64,000 nt of DNA from Apostichopus japonicus (taxonomy: Eukaryota; Echinodermata; Holothuroidea; Aspidochirotida; Stichopodidae): the NCBI RefSeq assembly GCF_037975245.1, contig NC_092579.1, positions 9,105,001 through 9,169,000 on the forward strand, in the 5' to 3' direction. The notes under the pieces were generated by a model. It searched no databases. It was given only the letters and a program-made list of their open reading frames with translations, and had not been told where the DNA came from. The translations under genes were made by a program, and so were the position numbers. This document shows positions 12,901 to 26,842 of this stretch, one piece after another (the stretch's first letter is position 1; every line of letters begins with the position of its first letter).

Positions 12901-15900
12901 GCAATCTGCGACTATTTTACGAGAAGCACCATTCACTCACAATGCTATGTTTCAGGTAAGAATTTTAATGGTGAGAAGCATCACACTGTATGGAACACAC
13001 GTTGTACTTGCTCTTAGAAACAATGTTTTGGAATGCTTTGCACCTCTTTTGCCTTATGATTCAGATTTTTGCTTCTCCCACTTCACTGTTTAAATCAACC
13101 AATGCATGGAATGGAATATTATTCTATGCCTTTCAATGATCTGTGAAGGCAAACTGACCATTTCAGCTAAGGTGTCTACATAGCGGATAAATTGATAAAT
13201 CCTTATTACCGCATTGTGTTAATGCAGTTAAAGATACTCTTGTAATTGTGGGCAGAATTTAAGGCCATTTCCCGTGGTTACTTTAGTTTCTATGTTGCCC
13301 CTGCCTCCCGCCTCCCCTGGTTGTATTGTACGGTAATTAATCATCTTATTTTTCACACACAAAATAATAATTATTTACTATTATATATAGCCTATCATGC
13401 CTAATCATGATTTCAAACCATTCTTCTTTAACGACAAAGTAGGTTGACCCTATTTGAAGATCAGCATATGTATAAAGTAAAAGCATTCGTCAGCAAATTT
13501 TGACAGATTAATCATCTTTATAGATAGTTTGGCTCGCATTTGTCTTTAGTTTGTTTGTTCCTAGCTGCACAGATGAAAATACAAACGATTTAAAAAACAT
13601 ACTGTGCCACGTGATGGCTCAATCGGTAGTCTGTATTTTCACATTTACACAACGGAAAGGTAAAATATTTCACTTTATATATTTTAGAATGTTCAGTCCT
13701 GTTTTGTATTTTTAACAAGTTGGCTTACGCTGTAAAGTCTGAAGGATACCCTCTTCCTGTCTCTTCGACGTCGCAAAAGGAGTTTGAAACCCCTGGTAAG
13801 TAAATGTTTCTTACATTCGCCGCACGACCCCAGACTGACCACGACCCGAGTCAACACGACCGTCGTTACGGGTCAAAATCGTGAATGTTCGGCATCGTGC
13901 GTGTGCTTAAGAATAGCACGGCCTCAGTCTGGAATACAAAACATTGTAACCTAGAGGTAGTACATTTTCAAGTGACCTGAACGAAGCAAATAGTAGTTTA
14001 GAGCACTGATCATTTGTTTGGTTTGTGGGGGTCAGTTATCAGACCATTGGCTCTTAACGACAATCAAAAACCGGGTCATGACCAATCGAGTTCACATGGG
14101 TCTTAACAACAATCGAAAAACCATGGCACGAAGGTCGAATTGAGTCTGGTCGGTGTCAGTCGGGCTGTGGGCGATGGACTTACAAGATGTTATGCTCAAG
14201 GGGCCTTCCCCTCAAATGGCACACTTATATGTACGTTTGAGGAGAAATATCATCGAATCATTCTTCCTAACATCATATTGTCGAAAATTAGTTTTTTGTT
14301 TTATTTCAACAGTTTTTAGTTTATTCCCCAATGTAAACAAACATAATATTGTAAAATGATTGGGAATAAATAATTTGAGAAAACACATTTTTTTACAAAA
14401 AGGATGACTTGAGGTATAATTTTAGTCTTGTTTTTCACGATATTTCAAAATGTGCTTAATGTCTACAATGTTCCTTTAAGGCTAAATTTGATGATGAAAT
14501 CGGCTCTTTGTGAAGACCTTAATGTTAATGTTAATCCATTATTTTATGAATTCTAATAACTCATACAAGAAATATACTTGTAACTTCATATGAACAACGG
14601 AATACCCTTAGATGTCATTCAACGTCATATGGCCTAAGTGGACAAACGTGTAGCACTGTAAACATGGTAATTATGGCCGAAGGGACACACAAGTTTTGTG
14701 TTGCATCTAAGAAGTTGACGCTAAAATATGTTTGTTTCCTAGCAGTTTTGTATTGAAGAGTTTTACATGTTCAATGGGTCTTGAGTTTCGCATTACATAA
14801 TGGCCTCAGTGTTATTTCTCAAAACTCAAAATTCAAAAATAAAAACAAAGTATCAAGGAAATACAGCTGCCTCGACCGATAGCAGTTTTTGCCTCTTATT
14901 TCGGACATGTTTGTTCCCGTAATAATAATAATAATAATAATAAGACTTATAATGCGCACACACCACTCAAAGAATGTTCATGGCGCAAATGACAATGAGA
15001 AATGATACAATTAATACAGAAAAATACAAAACAATGACAGAAGAAAAACTTAATGGTATAAGATCACCATTAAGTGTAATGTCACCATCTCATATGTATT
15101 TGCTTATGCAATAAAAAAGACGCTAACATAAATTGACATTATAGTTCCTTTTCTTTGGTACTTTAGACTGTTACATGGAAACAAGAGATGCTACTTTTTG
15201 TGCGGCACAGAGTAAGTATAACTACCAGTTCCTAATCTATATTCTCACACTGGTTCATCAACGGAAATGTACGAGTGACTCATGGCTTTAGATTCCATTT
15301 GTTAATTTTGAGAAGATAATTCTCGAATAATGACTACATTATATTTTGAAATTAAACATGGTTTAATGAATAATACGTATTATTTTGTTATGGCATGTGG
15401 AATATGTTTAGGTAGTTAATTGGCATCAATACTAAGTATAATTTGTCTTTTTTTTCAATTAAAATGAGATCATATTGACAAATATTTAAATTTATTTACT
15501 GTAATATTTTATGGACAAGCCACTAATTATTCCGCTGGTGAAAGAGAGTGTATATAATTTATTAGAATCAGATCTTTAGGAACGGCTTTATTAATGATCT
15601 AAACAAATGATTTCGTTTTTGACATTTCCTCAATACATTTCGTAAATACCTCAGTTTACAAGAACGGCATTTTATCCTGTGAATCCACAAAACTTTGCAG
15701 AACTATTATAACAAACTTCAATTGAATCATTGATGACTGCGGTATGTATGTTCAATACAACTGCAATACTAAGGTTTCATTACATGCTTGAAATGTTGGG
15801 AAAGTTCAATGCTTTAGACAAAAATCGTCTTGGAATTTCCAAGACTAATATGTTCTCAATAATGACTTTCTTCACAGGCGTTGTGCGATGTGGCATGCCA

Positions 15901-18469
15901 ATACATGTTCTGCTTAAACGTGTTGAATATAGCTCCGAAAACAATATTGTTATGATGTTCAGCTGGTATCCGCCAATACAAGTCAACCAAATGAGGTCGC
16001 TATCGCAATATCAAGTACAGCTTCATACGATTGACGGAGGTTTGTTATTGAATGATAGCATTCAACACGAATCCGATGTAAGTGTTAGCATAGAAGCCTG
16101 AGCATGCACTCAAGTAACAGCAGTTGGTTCCATATCGCGAGTCACGCAAAAGATATTTATTATAAACTATTTTGTACGACAAAACTGTAAGACATTGAGA
16201 ACATTGACAAGTACAAGTAAAACTTGACTGAATATTTCATTCCTTGAGTTGTATACACGAAAGGAATTGTCTGTATGTACTACATCAATTCATTTTTGCA
16301 ATCGATTTTTCTAGATAAATACAAAAAAAGACATTGGGAAAGTATAACATGAATATAACCTATTATGACATTTTAACGAAATTGAATACGAAATTTGCCA
16401 TTTATATAATGTCATTGTTTCTGCGCAGAACGAAACTTACTATTGGATAGCCACTAGCCCAGACATTCAAGAAGGCAACCAATACAAACTAACGGTTAGA
16501 TTATGATAATATTGTTTATCGGTATCTTGAAAGTACCTACATGTCAGTCCCGAATGTATTTAGTTATATCGGTCCAATCAAACGTTTCGTCGACTTAAAC
16601 AACGAAGGGAACTGTGTAAAGAATTGGTTCTAAGAGATCTTAAGGATTGGCATTGGTTGATATCAAAAGTCATCCACACATGGTTATATATAGCAGGGTT
16701 ATTACGTAACAGACTGATAAATCTAACAGTACATTGTGTTATCTGCAGGAAAGAGTGGTGCCGTCCGATCTGAGGGGAAGGAAAACTATTTCCGCTATGA
16801 CGATCAAGTTAATCAAGGATGGTCAAATTTAACACCAGTAGCGGATGATAATCTCAAAGTTGGTTGCACCTACCTACCTCCCCACCCCACCCCCCCCCCC
16901 CATTGTACTCCTCCGTCGCCTATTAAATTACTTCCCTTTGATTTTCTTTTGGAAACCATGTCTACATGTTCCTCTAAGAGCAGTAGCACTGAACGCCAAC
17001 GGGCAATACATATGAATATAATATATCATATAAATTAATGGTGAGTAGAGGGTTTCGTTGTCTGTGGGGATTTGTTTGATATTGTAGAGTTGGTTTAGTC
17101 TTGTTTTTAAGGGTTCCGATTGTACGGAACACGTAAACAGCGAAACTTACTGACATTAATGTTAGTAGTACGTTTATGTATGTGTTAATGTCTTAAAAAT
17201 TGGCATCATGTTGAAATAAGAAAAGAATAAGCAACGAGAAATTGATCATCGTAAATAGCAAATAAAAGCTCTATATGAATTTTTGCTTTCAATCTTTGGG
17301 AATTTTATTGATACTAGAATGCACATGTAAATAATTAATTATCACACGTTAATGAGAAGCTTGTGTAGTGTACTGTATATTTTCTTGTGGTTTTGTCTTA
17401 TCACAACTGACATATTCTAATTTTAGATCGTTCCATACCTCTCGGATTCATATGGAGATGATCCCGGAAGACTTTTTACACAATCGTTTGAGGCCATATT
17501 TTTGGAAGAAGGTACATTAAGCATAGATTGCGAATATTGTGTTATTCATTTTTATTATTACAAACTAGTAATAATAATGCTACAAGAAAATACTATTTAT
17601 TTTGGTATTCATTTTCCTTATGTTTGGTAGTCATAGCAATTCACCTTTTACTTGTTTTCCAAGTTATTGTATTACACACGTTTTGGGAGATTCCCTTACC
17701 GTTTCCCAAGATTCGATATTCATGTTCTTTTATATTTGGCAATCATTATAGCAATTAAAACTATACCTTTTATTACTCCTAACTTTCAGAGACAACAGTC
17801 GATCCAGAATGTGGCGTGACATCAACCGTTTCATTATATAGAAACAATGCTGCTGCACGGCCGAAAGATCCGCCACCCGGTCAGCCTCCGAACTTAACTC
17901 CGCATTCACCGACTGCGAGCTTCTCTACCACCGTTATTGCTGTGGTGCTACTTGTTGGTCTAGCAGTAGTAGTTGTGATAATATGTACTGTATGTATCCT
18001 GTGGACTAGAACCCGAAGACGAGAGACTAACGATCGTCTGGAAAACCTCCATCTTGAACAAATGAAACAAGAGAAAGCCATAGGTAACCAACCAACCAGT
18101 GGCGACTGATGTCAGAAGCAAGGAACCTTTATCATAATGAAAATGTATTAATTTATCTTCACTAATTTAAATGAAACAATAATACTAATAATATACAAAG
18201 TATTAGGTAATTACGTATAAACTAATCCTAAATTACTTAACGGTTATTTCACGTTTCTATGTATGATTTACAGAAAAGACCCGAGAGATTGATCCGATAT
18301 TGAAAGATAAAGAAATTAGCCACGACCAAGTCATAATCGAGCAAAAGCTAGGAGAAGGTGAATTCGGTTTGGTGCATATGGGCAAGGTCACCGGCATGAA
18401 GAATAAAGTTGATGATGTTGTAGTCGCCATCAAGACAACGAAAGGTACCAAAAATGTATTTTCTGTTCA

Positions 18470-18541
<72 letters not shown>

Positions 18542-19376
18542 GTATATATGTGTGTGTGTACATATACCTACCACTGGCAATAGAATAGAAACAATAACAA
18601 TTACTCTTGAAAGACTTTTAAGTGAAGTATTTCTTTTCTTAATTATACGAACTCAGATTAAAATTACAGAAACAATCGAAAGGAACGCAAAACAATACTA
18701 TTGCTCTTTCGTTTCGTACTTATTGATATTGTTGCTGTTATGATTAAATCGACAGAAAGAAATTAATATCGAAAAATATTTCATGCATATTTGAAAAATT
18801 GACGCTACTGCCGGAATTTTCTTGGCGATTGTTCACATTCATTTGTTTAAATACTCTTACAGTCGGAGCATTTGATGAAGTGAAGGAGGACCTGTTGAAT
18901 GAAATGAAACTCATCGCAGAGCTTGGTGACCATGTCAACATCCTTTGTCTCCTTGCTTGCTGCTCAATGAATGAACCGTTCTACCTTATAACAGAATATA
19001 TGAAGTATGGTGACTTGCTGGGTTTCTTACGGGAGTGCAGAAGGGTAAACTCCCATGTGCACCAGTCATGTAATCTAAACAAGTTTGTGTAAACTCATGG
19101 AAATCTGATTTAGTAGTAACATGATCGTAGACTTGGATTCAACATATTTTGAACGTAAATATTGTATGTCATTTTGTTTTGTCTTATTCTTTGTCATCAA
19201 TCTCATACAGACAGAAAACTCAGAGAAAGACCAAATCTACTCAGTGAAGGAGAAACAACAGTTTATAATTGCTCGCGACATTGCTAATGGGATGGTAAGG
19301 TGTTTAAAAGCATTTCACTCGAGTGTAGTTTAAGTGCCCGTATGCATAGGGCTACCATAGTTACCATATATCTACC

Positions 19377-19410
<34 letters not shown>

Positions 19411-21923
19411 CGAAATAGCTACAATAGCGTAACGTGGTAATACTTGTTGCAACTATTGTAGCCCACGTTATACAACTTTTCCCGCCGAGATTGTGAGGCT
19501 CACATGTTGTCATCAATCATGTTATGCGTCGACAACGATGCGTGGAGTACTACAAATCGGTTTATTTGTTTTAGTAAGCGTATCGTAAAAGAACATTGAT
19601 GTCTGCGAACTTTACTTTAGCCGTAGGGTAATGTATTTTTGTTGCAAAAACGAGACATTCCCGATTAATCGTGATTTATGATAGCCCTACTATTTTAATT
19701 TATGTTTGCTATCACCAAAATGCACATGACTTAATCAGTTTGTACTGTGAAGAAAAGACAACGTTATTCGGTATAAACTGAAGTGTGTTATAACACCGTA
19801 ACACGTGTTAGACCTGTCAGCAGATGCTACTGTGGGAAAAATTACTAACGGACTAATTCATTACTCAAAGGTTGTTTCAAGTAATGACTGGTTGGAGTCT
19901 AAACAAATGTCCCTTCAGATTAGTCTGGTTAGTCCAGTCAATCATTATGCATAGGATTATGTGTTGACTATACTTTCTGTTTGTAAGTCCTTCCCAGTAA
20001 CAACCGGTTACAAATGTAACACATGTTAAGGAATTATAACATAAATCAGTTTTAACTGATTAACGGGTACTCACCTTACCAGTTTTAAACTGATAAAGCC
20101 AGGATAATCGGGTGTTGCTGTACAATGTGAACAATATGCGGACAAAGTGACATGACGTTTTCTTATTTGTTTGTTCTTTAATTCTGACAGACCCATATTC
20201 AAGAAAAACGTTTCTATCACGGGGATCTCGCTGCTCGTAACGTACTCGTTGGTGAAGGACTGACGATAAAAATATCTGATTTTGGACTCGCCGATGACAT
20301 TTACACGAGAGGATATAAAAGGAGAGCTACCGAACAGAAAATACCGGTGAAATGGTGCAGTATGGAAACGATCCTGAATGGAATATGTAGCTCAGAAGGA
20401 GACTCGTATGTAACCAAATATAATTCCTTTGTATAAAAAACGTCTTTCATTGGTAAAATATTTCATCATCTTACAAATATATGAGAGAACCTCCCACGAT
20501 ATTGAACAGAATTTGGCAAATGTGTAAAATATGAAAATTAAATTATGAACGATGTGATTCCAGAAATTATGACACTGATGAATAAGAAGGAAATATAATG
20601 AGTTTTCTGAAGTCATCTTCTTATTTGACGCAATCATTACAAGCTTGACAATATTTCGTCAGCAGTTATAAACTAATGAACATAGACACCTAATTCACAT
20701 GCTATTGTCAAACTTATTTTATTTAGTAATAGGTCTATGATTTCGTCGTATGTTCTGTTTAACTTAGATGGTCCTTTGGAGTACTGCTGTATGAGATTTT
20801 CACACTCGGTGGTACTCCTTATCCTGGTATCGCACCGCGGTTATTAGTCAGTCAACTGAAAAACGGCTACCGCATGGAACAACCGGGAAGTTGTCCTGAT
20901 GACATGTAAGTATACAGAAGCAGTTCTAGAAAGAGAATCCAATTCTCCCTCCTTGACCTAATTGGTTAGAACGTGTGGTTCAAACAAACATATACATGCC
21001 ATTATCTGACCGTAATTATGTCAAGCTAAGTTATTAAGTTTACTATGATCGCGGACGGGTTCTGCGAATCTTACGCAAATTATGGTTTATTTTGAAACAG
21101 CCTGTTGACATCGCAGTCACCAGAGCGTATAACACTATATTATCATTCAACAGCATGAGTACGAGAAAAGTTGGAATAGTGATGTGAGTACGCGTACGAG
21201 TGCAAGACTCTATAAGCGTGAGAACGAGTACTAGTGTATATTGGTATCTATCTATACTATATCCCCTAATGATAACAATCCGAACAAAAAGTCGAATACG
21301 ATGATATAGAATGCAAGGACGAGTCAGTTACTACATTACGTGTCACCATTCTCACATGTGAAACGTAGATGGCTCGCATCTTTTGTATTATGATATAGTA
21401 TGGCAATGACGTTTCGCCAAAATTTGGTGGTAATGATAAAATAATTATTACTCATAGTACTTTCATTCTCATGAAACATTCCTTATCCTATAACTTGCAG
21501 TTACGATTTAATGAAACGGTGTTGGCAGGAAGCACCACACAGCAGGCCAAGATTTGAACACATGTTTGAAGAGATAGGAGACATGTTAATGAAGAGATCC
21601 GATTACTTCGAATTCGACGGTGAAGAATTCCTTCAGGTAAATACCACGATCCGATCATAATTGCGGGATTTGTCGTCAAATGGTTCAGTCAAAGAACCTG
21701 TCACTGTGCATTAAGTAGTAATATTGTTATTTGCTTTTGTCTCTCTCGTTTTTAGAACGAAGAATTACTGGAACTAGAAAGGAGAGGATCAACATCGCTG
21801 AATGACTACCATATCTCAAAACTGGCTCCAATTCTTGACGAAGATAGTCAAGTTGATTTTGATGAGCTGCAGGTTGCTTTAAAAAATCCTATGACAAACA
21901 AAGAAGACGAACCATCCGTGTGA
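6922..21923 (+). CDS. Gene A: FN3-type receptor tyrosine kinase, 17 coding exons
   Basis: Exons: 6922-7039, 8162-8272, 12243-12364, 12902-12955, 13720-13795, 15167-15211, 15878-16077, 16429-16494, 17427-17511, 17790-18083, 18274-18444, 18863-19044, 19211-19294, 20191-20405, 20768-20905, 21501-21636, 21756-21923. They sum to 2265 bp (754 aa plus stop) in one frame. Exon 1 gives a signal peptide; an in-frame ATG at 6940 is an alternative start. Exons 2-9 encode two FN3-like units (SWEPP and FSWYPP strand-B motifs). Exon 10 has the membrane segment and a basic stop-transfer stretch. Kinase: GEGEFG loop, VAIK lysine, HGDLAARN catalytic loop, [13 protein letters not shown] and [11 protein letters not shown]. 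The tail has NDYHIS and VDFDELQ. It should phosphorylate tyrosines after ligand binding at the cell surface. By eye the kinase is closest to the Tie/FGFR/VEGFR group; the exact family is unassigned. Exon lengths match gene B except at exons 1-3, 9, 10, 16 and 17. Odd: HRD reads HGD and APE reads SME. Confidence 0.85.
8246..8840 (+). repeat. Array of 34-40 bp units copying the exon-2 end and splice donor of gene A
   Basis: Exon 2 ends GAACCTCCGTCACAGTATGG AT then gtaagt. Degenerate copies of the same junction follow in the intron: 8287-8323, several between 8324 and 8540, and 8719-8835. The consensus resembles ATGGAACCTCC-ACACAGTATGCACGTAAGTATC. Several copies keep a GTAAGT, ATAAGT or GTTAGT-like donor. 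About 170 bp without the motif separates the two clusters. Confidence 0.75.
10080..11570 (+). mobile_element. 5'-truncated non-LTR retrotransposon, L2/CR1-like
   Basis: A 388-residue open frame at 10184-11350 covers the reverse transcriptase C-terminal half: [23 protein letters not shown], the YADD catalytic box at about 10516-10527, then [11 protein letters not shown] and the usual C-terminal extension ([20 protein letters not shown]). Recognisable homology (the STETALLR motif) starts near 10160 in a shifted frame, so the 5' end is truncated or frameshifted and the endonuclease is missing. The 3' UTR ends GCGCCCTGAGACT ... GGGCGCTTAATAAG and then a (TTA)n tail at 11541-11561, as in L2/CR1-type elements. 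It sits in intron 2 of gene A in the sense orientation. The long intact frame suggests a fairly recent insertion. Confidence 0.88.
13822..14172. mobile_element. Possible degenerate foldback element in gene A intron 5
   Basis: The stretch near 13830-13861 (CCAGACTGACCACGACCCGA...) is inverted at about 14133-14164 with roughly three quarters of positions matching by eye. The interior repeats AACGACAATC and AACAACAATCG. No clear target duplication was found. Confidence 0.35.
14921..15065 (-). mobile_element. 3' tail fragment of an L2/CR1-like retrotransposon
   Basis: On the minus strand this reads ATGAACATTCTTTGAGTGG, then GCGCATTATAAGTC, then (TTA)n. That is the same kind of 3' terminus as the element at 10080-11570. 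Only the extreme 3' end is present. Confidence 0.6.
18473..18540. repeat. (TA)n microsatellite in gene A intron 11
   Basis: About 60 bp of pure TA directly after the exon-11 donor region, followed by a TG-rich stretch at 18549-18559. Confidence 0.95.
19381..19408. repeat. (TA)n microsatellite in gene A intron 13
   Basis: A short uninterrupted TA run within the intron after exon 13. Confidence 0.9.
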
Positions 21924-22586
21924 TTTTACAACAACAAAAAGATCATGGACATAGAAGGCATAGACGCCATCGTGTGTTGATATTATTGAAAGTAGACGCG
22001 TAATTGTAAAATTGTTAGAAATGGGAATAGATTCTAGAACATGCTTGATTATCTTTTCGAATGACTGCAGGATACATGCCTCGTGTTACAAATCAACTAA
22101 ACCCTGCTTTGCAATGTTGGATATGAAGCATCTTTTATTTGTAAAGAATATCAACTTCTTATCTGACACCACAAGCAACTGATAGATCGACAATAGCTAC
22201 ACTACACTACACAGAAGCTTGTTTATTATATTAGTCAAAAGCCTACTCATGATAGGTTTTATCAAGTGTGATCAAGTACTGTTAATAGACTTTTATCAGA
22301 GTGATTGTTACTTAGAAGAGAACACTTAAACTTTCTCGGACAAGAACTATAACCTTTAGGCCAAAAACCTCCATGTGGAATGTACCGCATCATAATGTAT
22401 GCTAAGAATTCATGAAAGCTCGCTTGGAGAATGGAATTGATATTAAAAACCAACCTAATCGATCTTCGGCAAGCTTCGAGACCTATATATGGAAACAAAT
22501 TTCGACGTTTGGAAAGGTTCTGACGGTGCACCGGAATATTTGGGGTGAACCACGTTTGTGTCGAGTTCAATAGTTTGCGGACGGCG

Positions 22587-23207
22587 CTATAGAGTTATGT
22601 TGTAATGAGTAATGAAACCTTATGATTAAAACGGTAAAGCCGCTTTACCATGTGCATGTCTCGCATATAAGTCTCAAATCATTAACTGATCTAGCTATAA
22701 CGTTAGTCCTAACTTACCTTCACAGAAAAAGAAAACACGCAATTTTACGGCTAGTGTAAGTACTTTAGTTAGTTAGTTAGGAGTAAACACTTCTAAAACA
22801 AGTTTTATTTTAGAAGATTTGACAGTGATTGTTTGGTCCATATTCCATACGTCTGTGCATGCGATAAACTGGTCACATTCAGTACAGTATCTGATAGTCG
22901 CTATAGAGTAATGATGCAATGAGTAATGAAACCTTATGATTAAAACGGAAAAGCCGCTTTACCATGTGCAGATCTCGCATATTAAGTCTCAAATCATTAA
23001 CTGATCTAGCTATATCGTTAGTCCTAACTTAACTTCACCGAAAAAGAAAACACGCAGTTTTACGGCTAGTGTAAAGGATTAAACACTTCTAAAACAAGTT
23101 TGTATTTCATTTATTTTAGAAGATTTGACAGTGATGGTTTGGTCCATATTCCATACGTCCGTGCATGCGATAAACTGGTCACTTTCAGTACAGTATCTGA
23201 TATCGTA
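22587..23207. repeat. Tandem duplication of about 310 bp, two copies
   Basis: Copy 1 (about 22587-22898) and copy 2 (about 22899-23207) share CTATAGAGT, GAGTAATGAAACCTTATGA, CCGCTTTACCATGTGCA, TTTTACGGCTAGTGTAA and CAGTACAGTATCTGATA in order. They differ by scattered substitutions and small indels near 22752-22790. Confidence 0.9.
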
Positions 23208-24356
23208 CTAAGGTTGAAAAATATGATAGCTGCAACCATAGCTTCAGTGTCTTTTATTGTTTGGAACGCTAATATTTTCTGTTGATTGTACTTATCGGCG
23301 CAGAAGTATTTTGTTACTTTCTAAAAGAAGGCTGGGCCACATAAAACCGTGGATGTATATCGAGTTCATTTTCTGATTCGAGTCCGGCTCCAGTCAAATC
23401 TTTTTCGTCCTGGTTTGAACCACGTCAAGTTTGTCAAATAGAGTCGAGGAAATTCAGCAGAAAGTGCTACTCTAGTAGATTCGAATTCTAGTAATTGGCT
23501 TGCTGCTAAGACCTACGCAATTGACTAAACACCAGTCACATGTCGTTATTCAGTCTATAAAATAGATGATCCATTCATGTTCTTCAATATATCTGGTCTT
23601 CGGTAGGGACAACCAAATACGTAGGCTATAGCGCATACGTTTCGAGTCATACTTTATAGACAAGAGTATGTCCGTTTGCTCCTTATTTACCACTAAGACT
23701 ACTTCACTGTCATAGTGCATAAACACAAATTCTTGATTAAAATTATTTTAAGAACTAGCTAAATAGTCAATCGCTGGTATACTGTCCAAGTAAACGATTT
23801 TCAACGTTACGGCTGTCGAGTCGAGTCCCCTTCAGTCGGCTTTAGTCGTTTTGCTTGATAATTTTTTTTAAATTTTGCTTTAATAACTTAAGTATTATAT
23901 AAAAAAAATATCCCTCAGCAATGGGAATATCCAGCTTGACTACTTAAATTTCACATATCAATTAAAATGTCAAAAGTTTTGATAATTTTTCGGATGTTTT
24001 TATTTCATGTTATTAACATTTAGACGGTATGTTTTGTAGGCGTTTGAAAGTTTTATTCTTGTATCAATCTTTCATTAGAATTATTGATGACTTAATTGGT
24101 CACTAGACTTCATTTGGGTAGAAAATGAGTAGAGAGTCTTGATGATGGGCTCTTTTTTTTTAACCCTTGTCGTAAGAATTATCATAAATATGCGACCATA
24201 CACAACAAATCTGTATTATTTTGATACGCTATGATGCCACACTCAGCTCAAAAGCACGCAAACGCAGAGACTTGAGTTAACGTTAGAAACAAGCATTATT
24301 AAAAGCTTTGTATTTACTTCTTATGTAATGTCGACTTCCAGACTTGTCACATATCA

Positions 24357-24495
24357 TCAATTCTTACTGTAATCTTAATAGCACATGCTACCGATTTATT
24401 ATATTTATCATATTAATCCAGTTTTGACGGTGGTACAAATTTTTAAGTATTACAGTAGTTACTTTAATCTCTGTGTGAATCGGCTGAGTTCTGTA
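24357..24495 (+). repeat. Dispersed repeat, diverged copy of 31797-31925
   Basis: It shares AGCACATGCTACCGATTTAT, ATTCTTACTGTAATC, AATCCAGT, ACAGTAGTTACT and AATCTCTGTGTG in the same order as the copy in gene B's intron. Confidence 0.75.
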
Positions 24496-25299
24496 AAAGG
24501 TTTAAATTGTTCACTATACTCGAATTGTAATTGATCTGTATGTTATAATATGCTATAATATGATTTTCTTTTGATAGTGATCAAAACATCAAAATAAGTG
24601 TGTAGTGTTATTTGCGTATAACTATATTTCATTGCCCCAGGTTTTAAATCAAATTCAACAGAGGTGCAAATATCTTTCATAAAGCATCTTAAAACTTAGA
24701 TTCATTTAGTATGACCGTGATAAATTGTCGTCGAGTGCCTTTTGACTGTTAGTTTTAAGTACACTCCATGATATGTTTATTATCTATAAAAATCTTGTTT
24801 CGTTACCAGTAGCAAATAAATGAAATACAGCAAAAAACAGCTACTCTTTTACGGAATGATTTTTTGTGTGTTTTTCAAAATAAGAGGTGGCATAACCATA
24901 AACAGTTCTTCTCTATACTTACTTTGGGTTGAAACACTTTCGTGTAAACATTTCAATTCAATCAATTAAAGCTTGTCGTACATACTTATCCAGATTTGCA
25001 TCTGGTTTGTGTGTATGTGTGTATATGCGAATAAAAAGTTATTACTTAATTCCCAAATATGGGACCCATATCTTACCAGACAAATTTTGATAAAAATGCT
25101 TAAAATAGCAAAAAATTGCTCTTCGTATCAGTAGCAAAATATCGAATGCTCTCTTCGTTCGAAGTTTATCATTAATCTATGAAAAACAATAAATCGTTTT
25201 GTGAAACAACACATGCATGATACGTAACTTAAGCTATAATGAACCAGGTACAGAGCGTATAGAAGAAACGTAAACAACTATAAATGATGTTCTGTGTCT

Positions 25300-25600
25300 A
25301 TACGCAGGCGCGCGTATCCAGGGGGGTGTTGGGGGCGCACCCCCCCCCCCCCGGGTAAGAAAAAGAGGAAAGAAAAAAAGAAGAAAAAGAGGAGGGAAAG
25401 GAGGGAGGAAGGAAGAGAAAAGAAAAAGAAGAAAGAGAGAATAAAGGAGAAAAGGAGGGAGTAGAAGATAAACGCCAAGACACCGGGAGGAGAAAGAGGA
25501 ACAGTCATAATTACAACGCTGATCCCTAATATATACACAGGGTAGCCAGTGACGGCTCGAGGATTTCGGAAGGGGCGTGCGCCTCACCTTACCCCTTACA
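25300..25600. repeat. Transposon-end-like G/C runs and purine tract
   Basis: GCGCGTATCCAGGGGGGTGT with a poly-C run (25339-25352), a purine-only stretch (about 25357-25500) and GCCAGTGACGGCTCGAGGAT with GGGGCGTGCGCC at 25547-25585. This resembles the ends of non-autonomous DNA transposons common in marine animals. The family is not identified. Confidence 0.4.
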
Positions 25601-25647
25601 CCGACAACTCCATTTTTGACGTTTCCATTTTCCTCTCTCACTTATGT

Positions 25648-25760
<113 letters not shown>

Positions 25761-26815
25761 TATATATGGTCTATCATAGCGCGTGTGTGTGTATGGACGC
25801 CTTAAACAATTGTACAATTGTGCTATGACACCAACTGTGGCTGGTCTCGAACTCGACCGAGTCGTCGGGGAACATGACGCAATTCGGTATTAGACCAGGA
25901 TCTATTGCGAACTGCACTAGATCTATGTCCTTCGATGCAATACTGCCATGCAGAGATAAAATGTTATACATTCCGACCTGAAAGCTAATTGTTACCCCAA
26001 ACCTAGTACCGTAACTCTTACAATGAATCTAAAATGCGATTGGAGAATTGAGCAATTGGGGGGGGGGGGGGGGTGGCGGACGCACCCATCACTTCTTCAG
26101 ATTGTTTCCATCTGCATGAAAACGCGCGCCCACAACCCTACGCCCCACCCCTCTAATCGCTTCCCGATGAGTTACGAAAGTTAATTAATGATCTTCGCCC
26201 GTAGTACCAAGACCTTGACAAAATCCGGCACCACACCACTTCATCGATAACAAGTGATGTGGTTGTGTATTAGTGTCGTCTAGAGGTCGTGCACTGATCT
26301 ACATGGAGTGTGACCACTCCCGATATTGCCATTTCCCAAGATTATGCCCCGAAAAATCCCAAGAAATCCCAAGGACACTGTACTGTATGGGTATCTAGCA
26401 ATATCTAGGGATGAAAATCCCAAGATCTTCCCTAAACTGAAGGCAGATAGAGAATCGAAGCCTTCAGTGTGTAGTGAACTTGAAACTGTGCGACTTTCGA
26501 AATGAAAAGAATGTGGGGCACAGTAGCGTAACTCATATGGGCTCGGACCGTGCTGAGCCGGAGGCCCCGACCAAAAGGGGGCCCCCGCTATACTGATGCA
26601 CAGAAAAGGGGTACCACTTTGGATAGATAGGACCAGTTTTACTGGGAAAGAAAAACTCATGTAAGACTGAACAAGAAAATATACATATTTTCACGTGATA
26701 CGGAATACGGACATCATGATCATGGGCTCATTGGGTATTAATGTATGTATCGAGCTAATTGTGTTATTTATTATTATAATGAAAATAAAGTATATAATTT
26801 AAAACCCAATTCCAG

Positions 26816-26842
26816 CCAATGTTGTACTGAGTACAACATTGG
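26816..26842. other. Perfect short hairpin
   Basis: Twelve-base arms CCAATGTTGTAC and GTACAACATTGG surround a TGA loop. No T-run or gene context gives it a role. Confidence 0.7.

Larger units (their letters stand above)
18274..21636 (+). other. Gene A kinase-domain exons
   Basis: Exons 11-16 of gene A encode the whole catalytic domain. Exon 11 has the glycine loop and the VAIK lysine. Exon 12 has the alpha-C region ([13 protein letters not shown]) and hinge ([15 protein letters not shown]). Exon 13 is a short linker with no long kinase insert. Exon 14 has [11 protein letters not shown] and the activation loop with a tyrosine in YTRGYKRR. Exons 15-16 carry the C-lobe ([22 protein letters not shown]). 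The catalytic lysine, aspartate, asparagine and DFG are all present, so catalysis is plausible although the HRD arginine is a glycine. Confidence 0.88.

Noticed and set aside
16736-17038. 100-codon frame inside gene A
   Set aside because: It lies between exons 8 and 9, contains a poly-C run and has no counterpart in gene B.
18300-18743. 147-codon frame containing the kinase glycine loop
   Set aside because: Only 18300-18444 is coding; the rest is intron and (TA)n microsatellite. The exon ends at the donor at 18445.
25234-25641. Overlapping minus-strand frames of Ser/Phe/Leu-rich peptide
   Set aside because: They arise from the purine tract and poly-C run; no splice or domain support.
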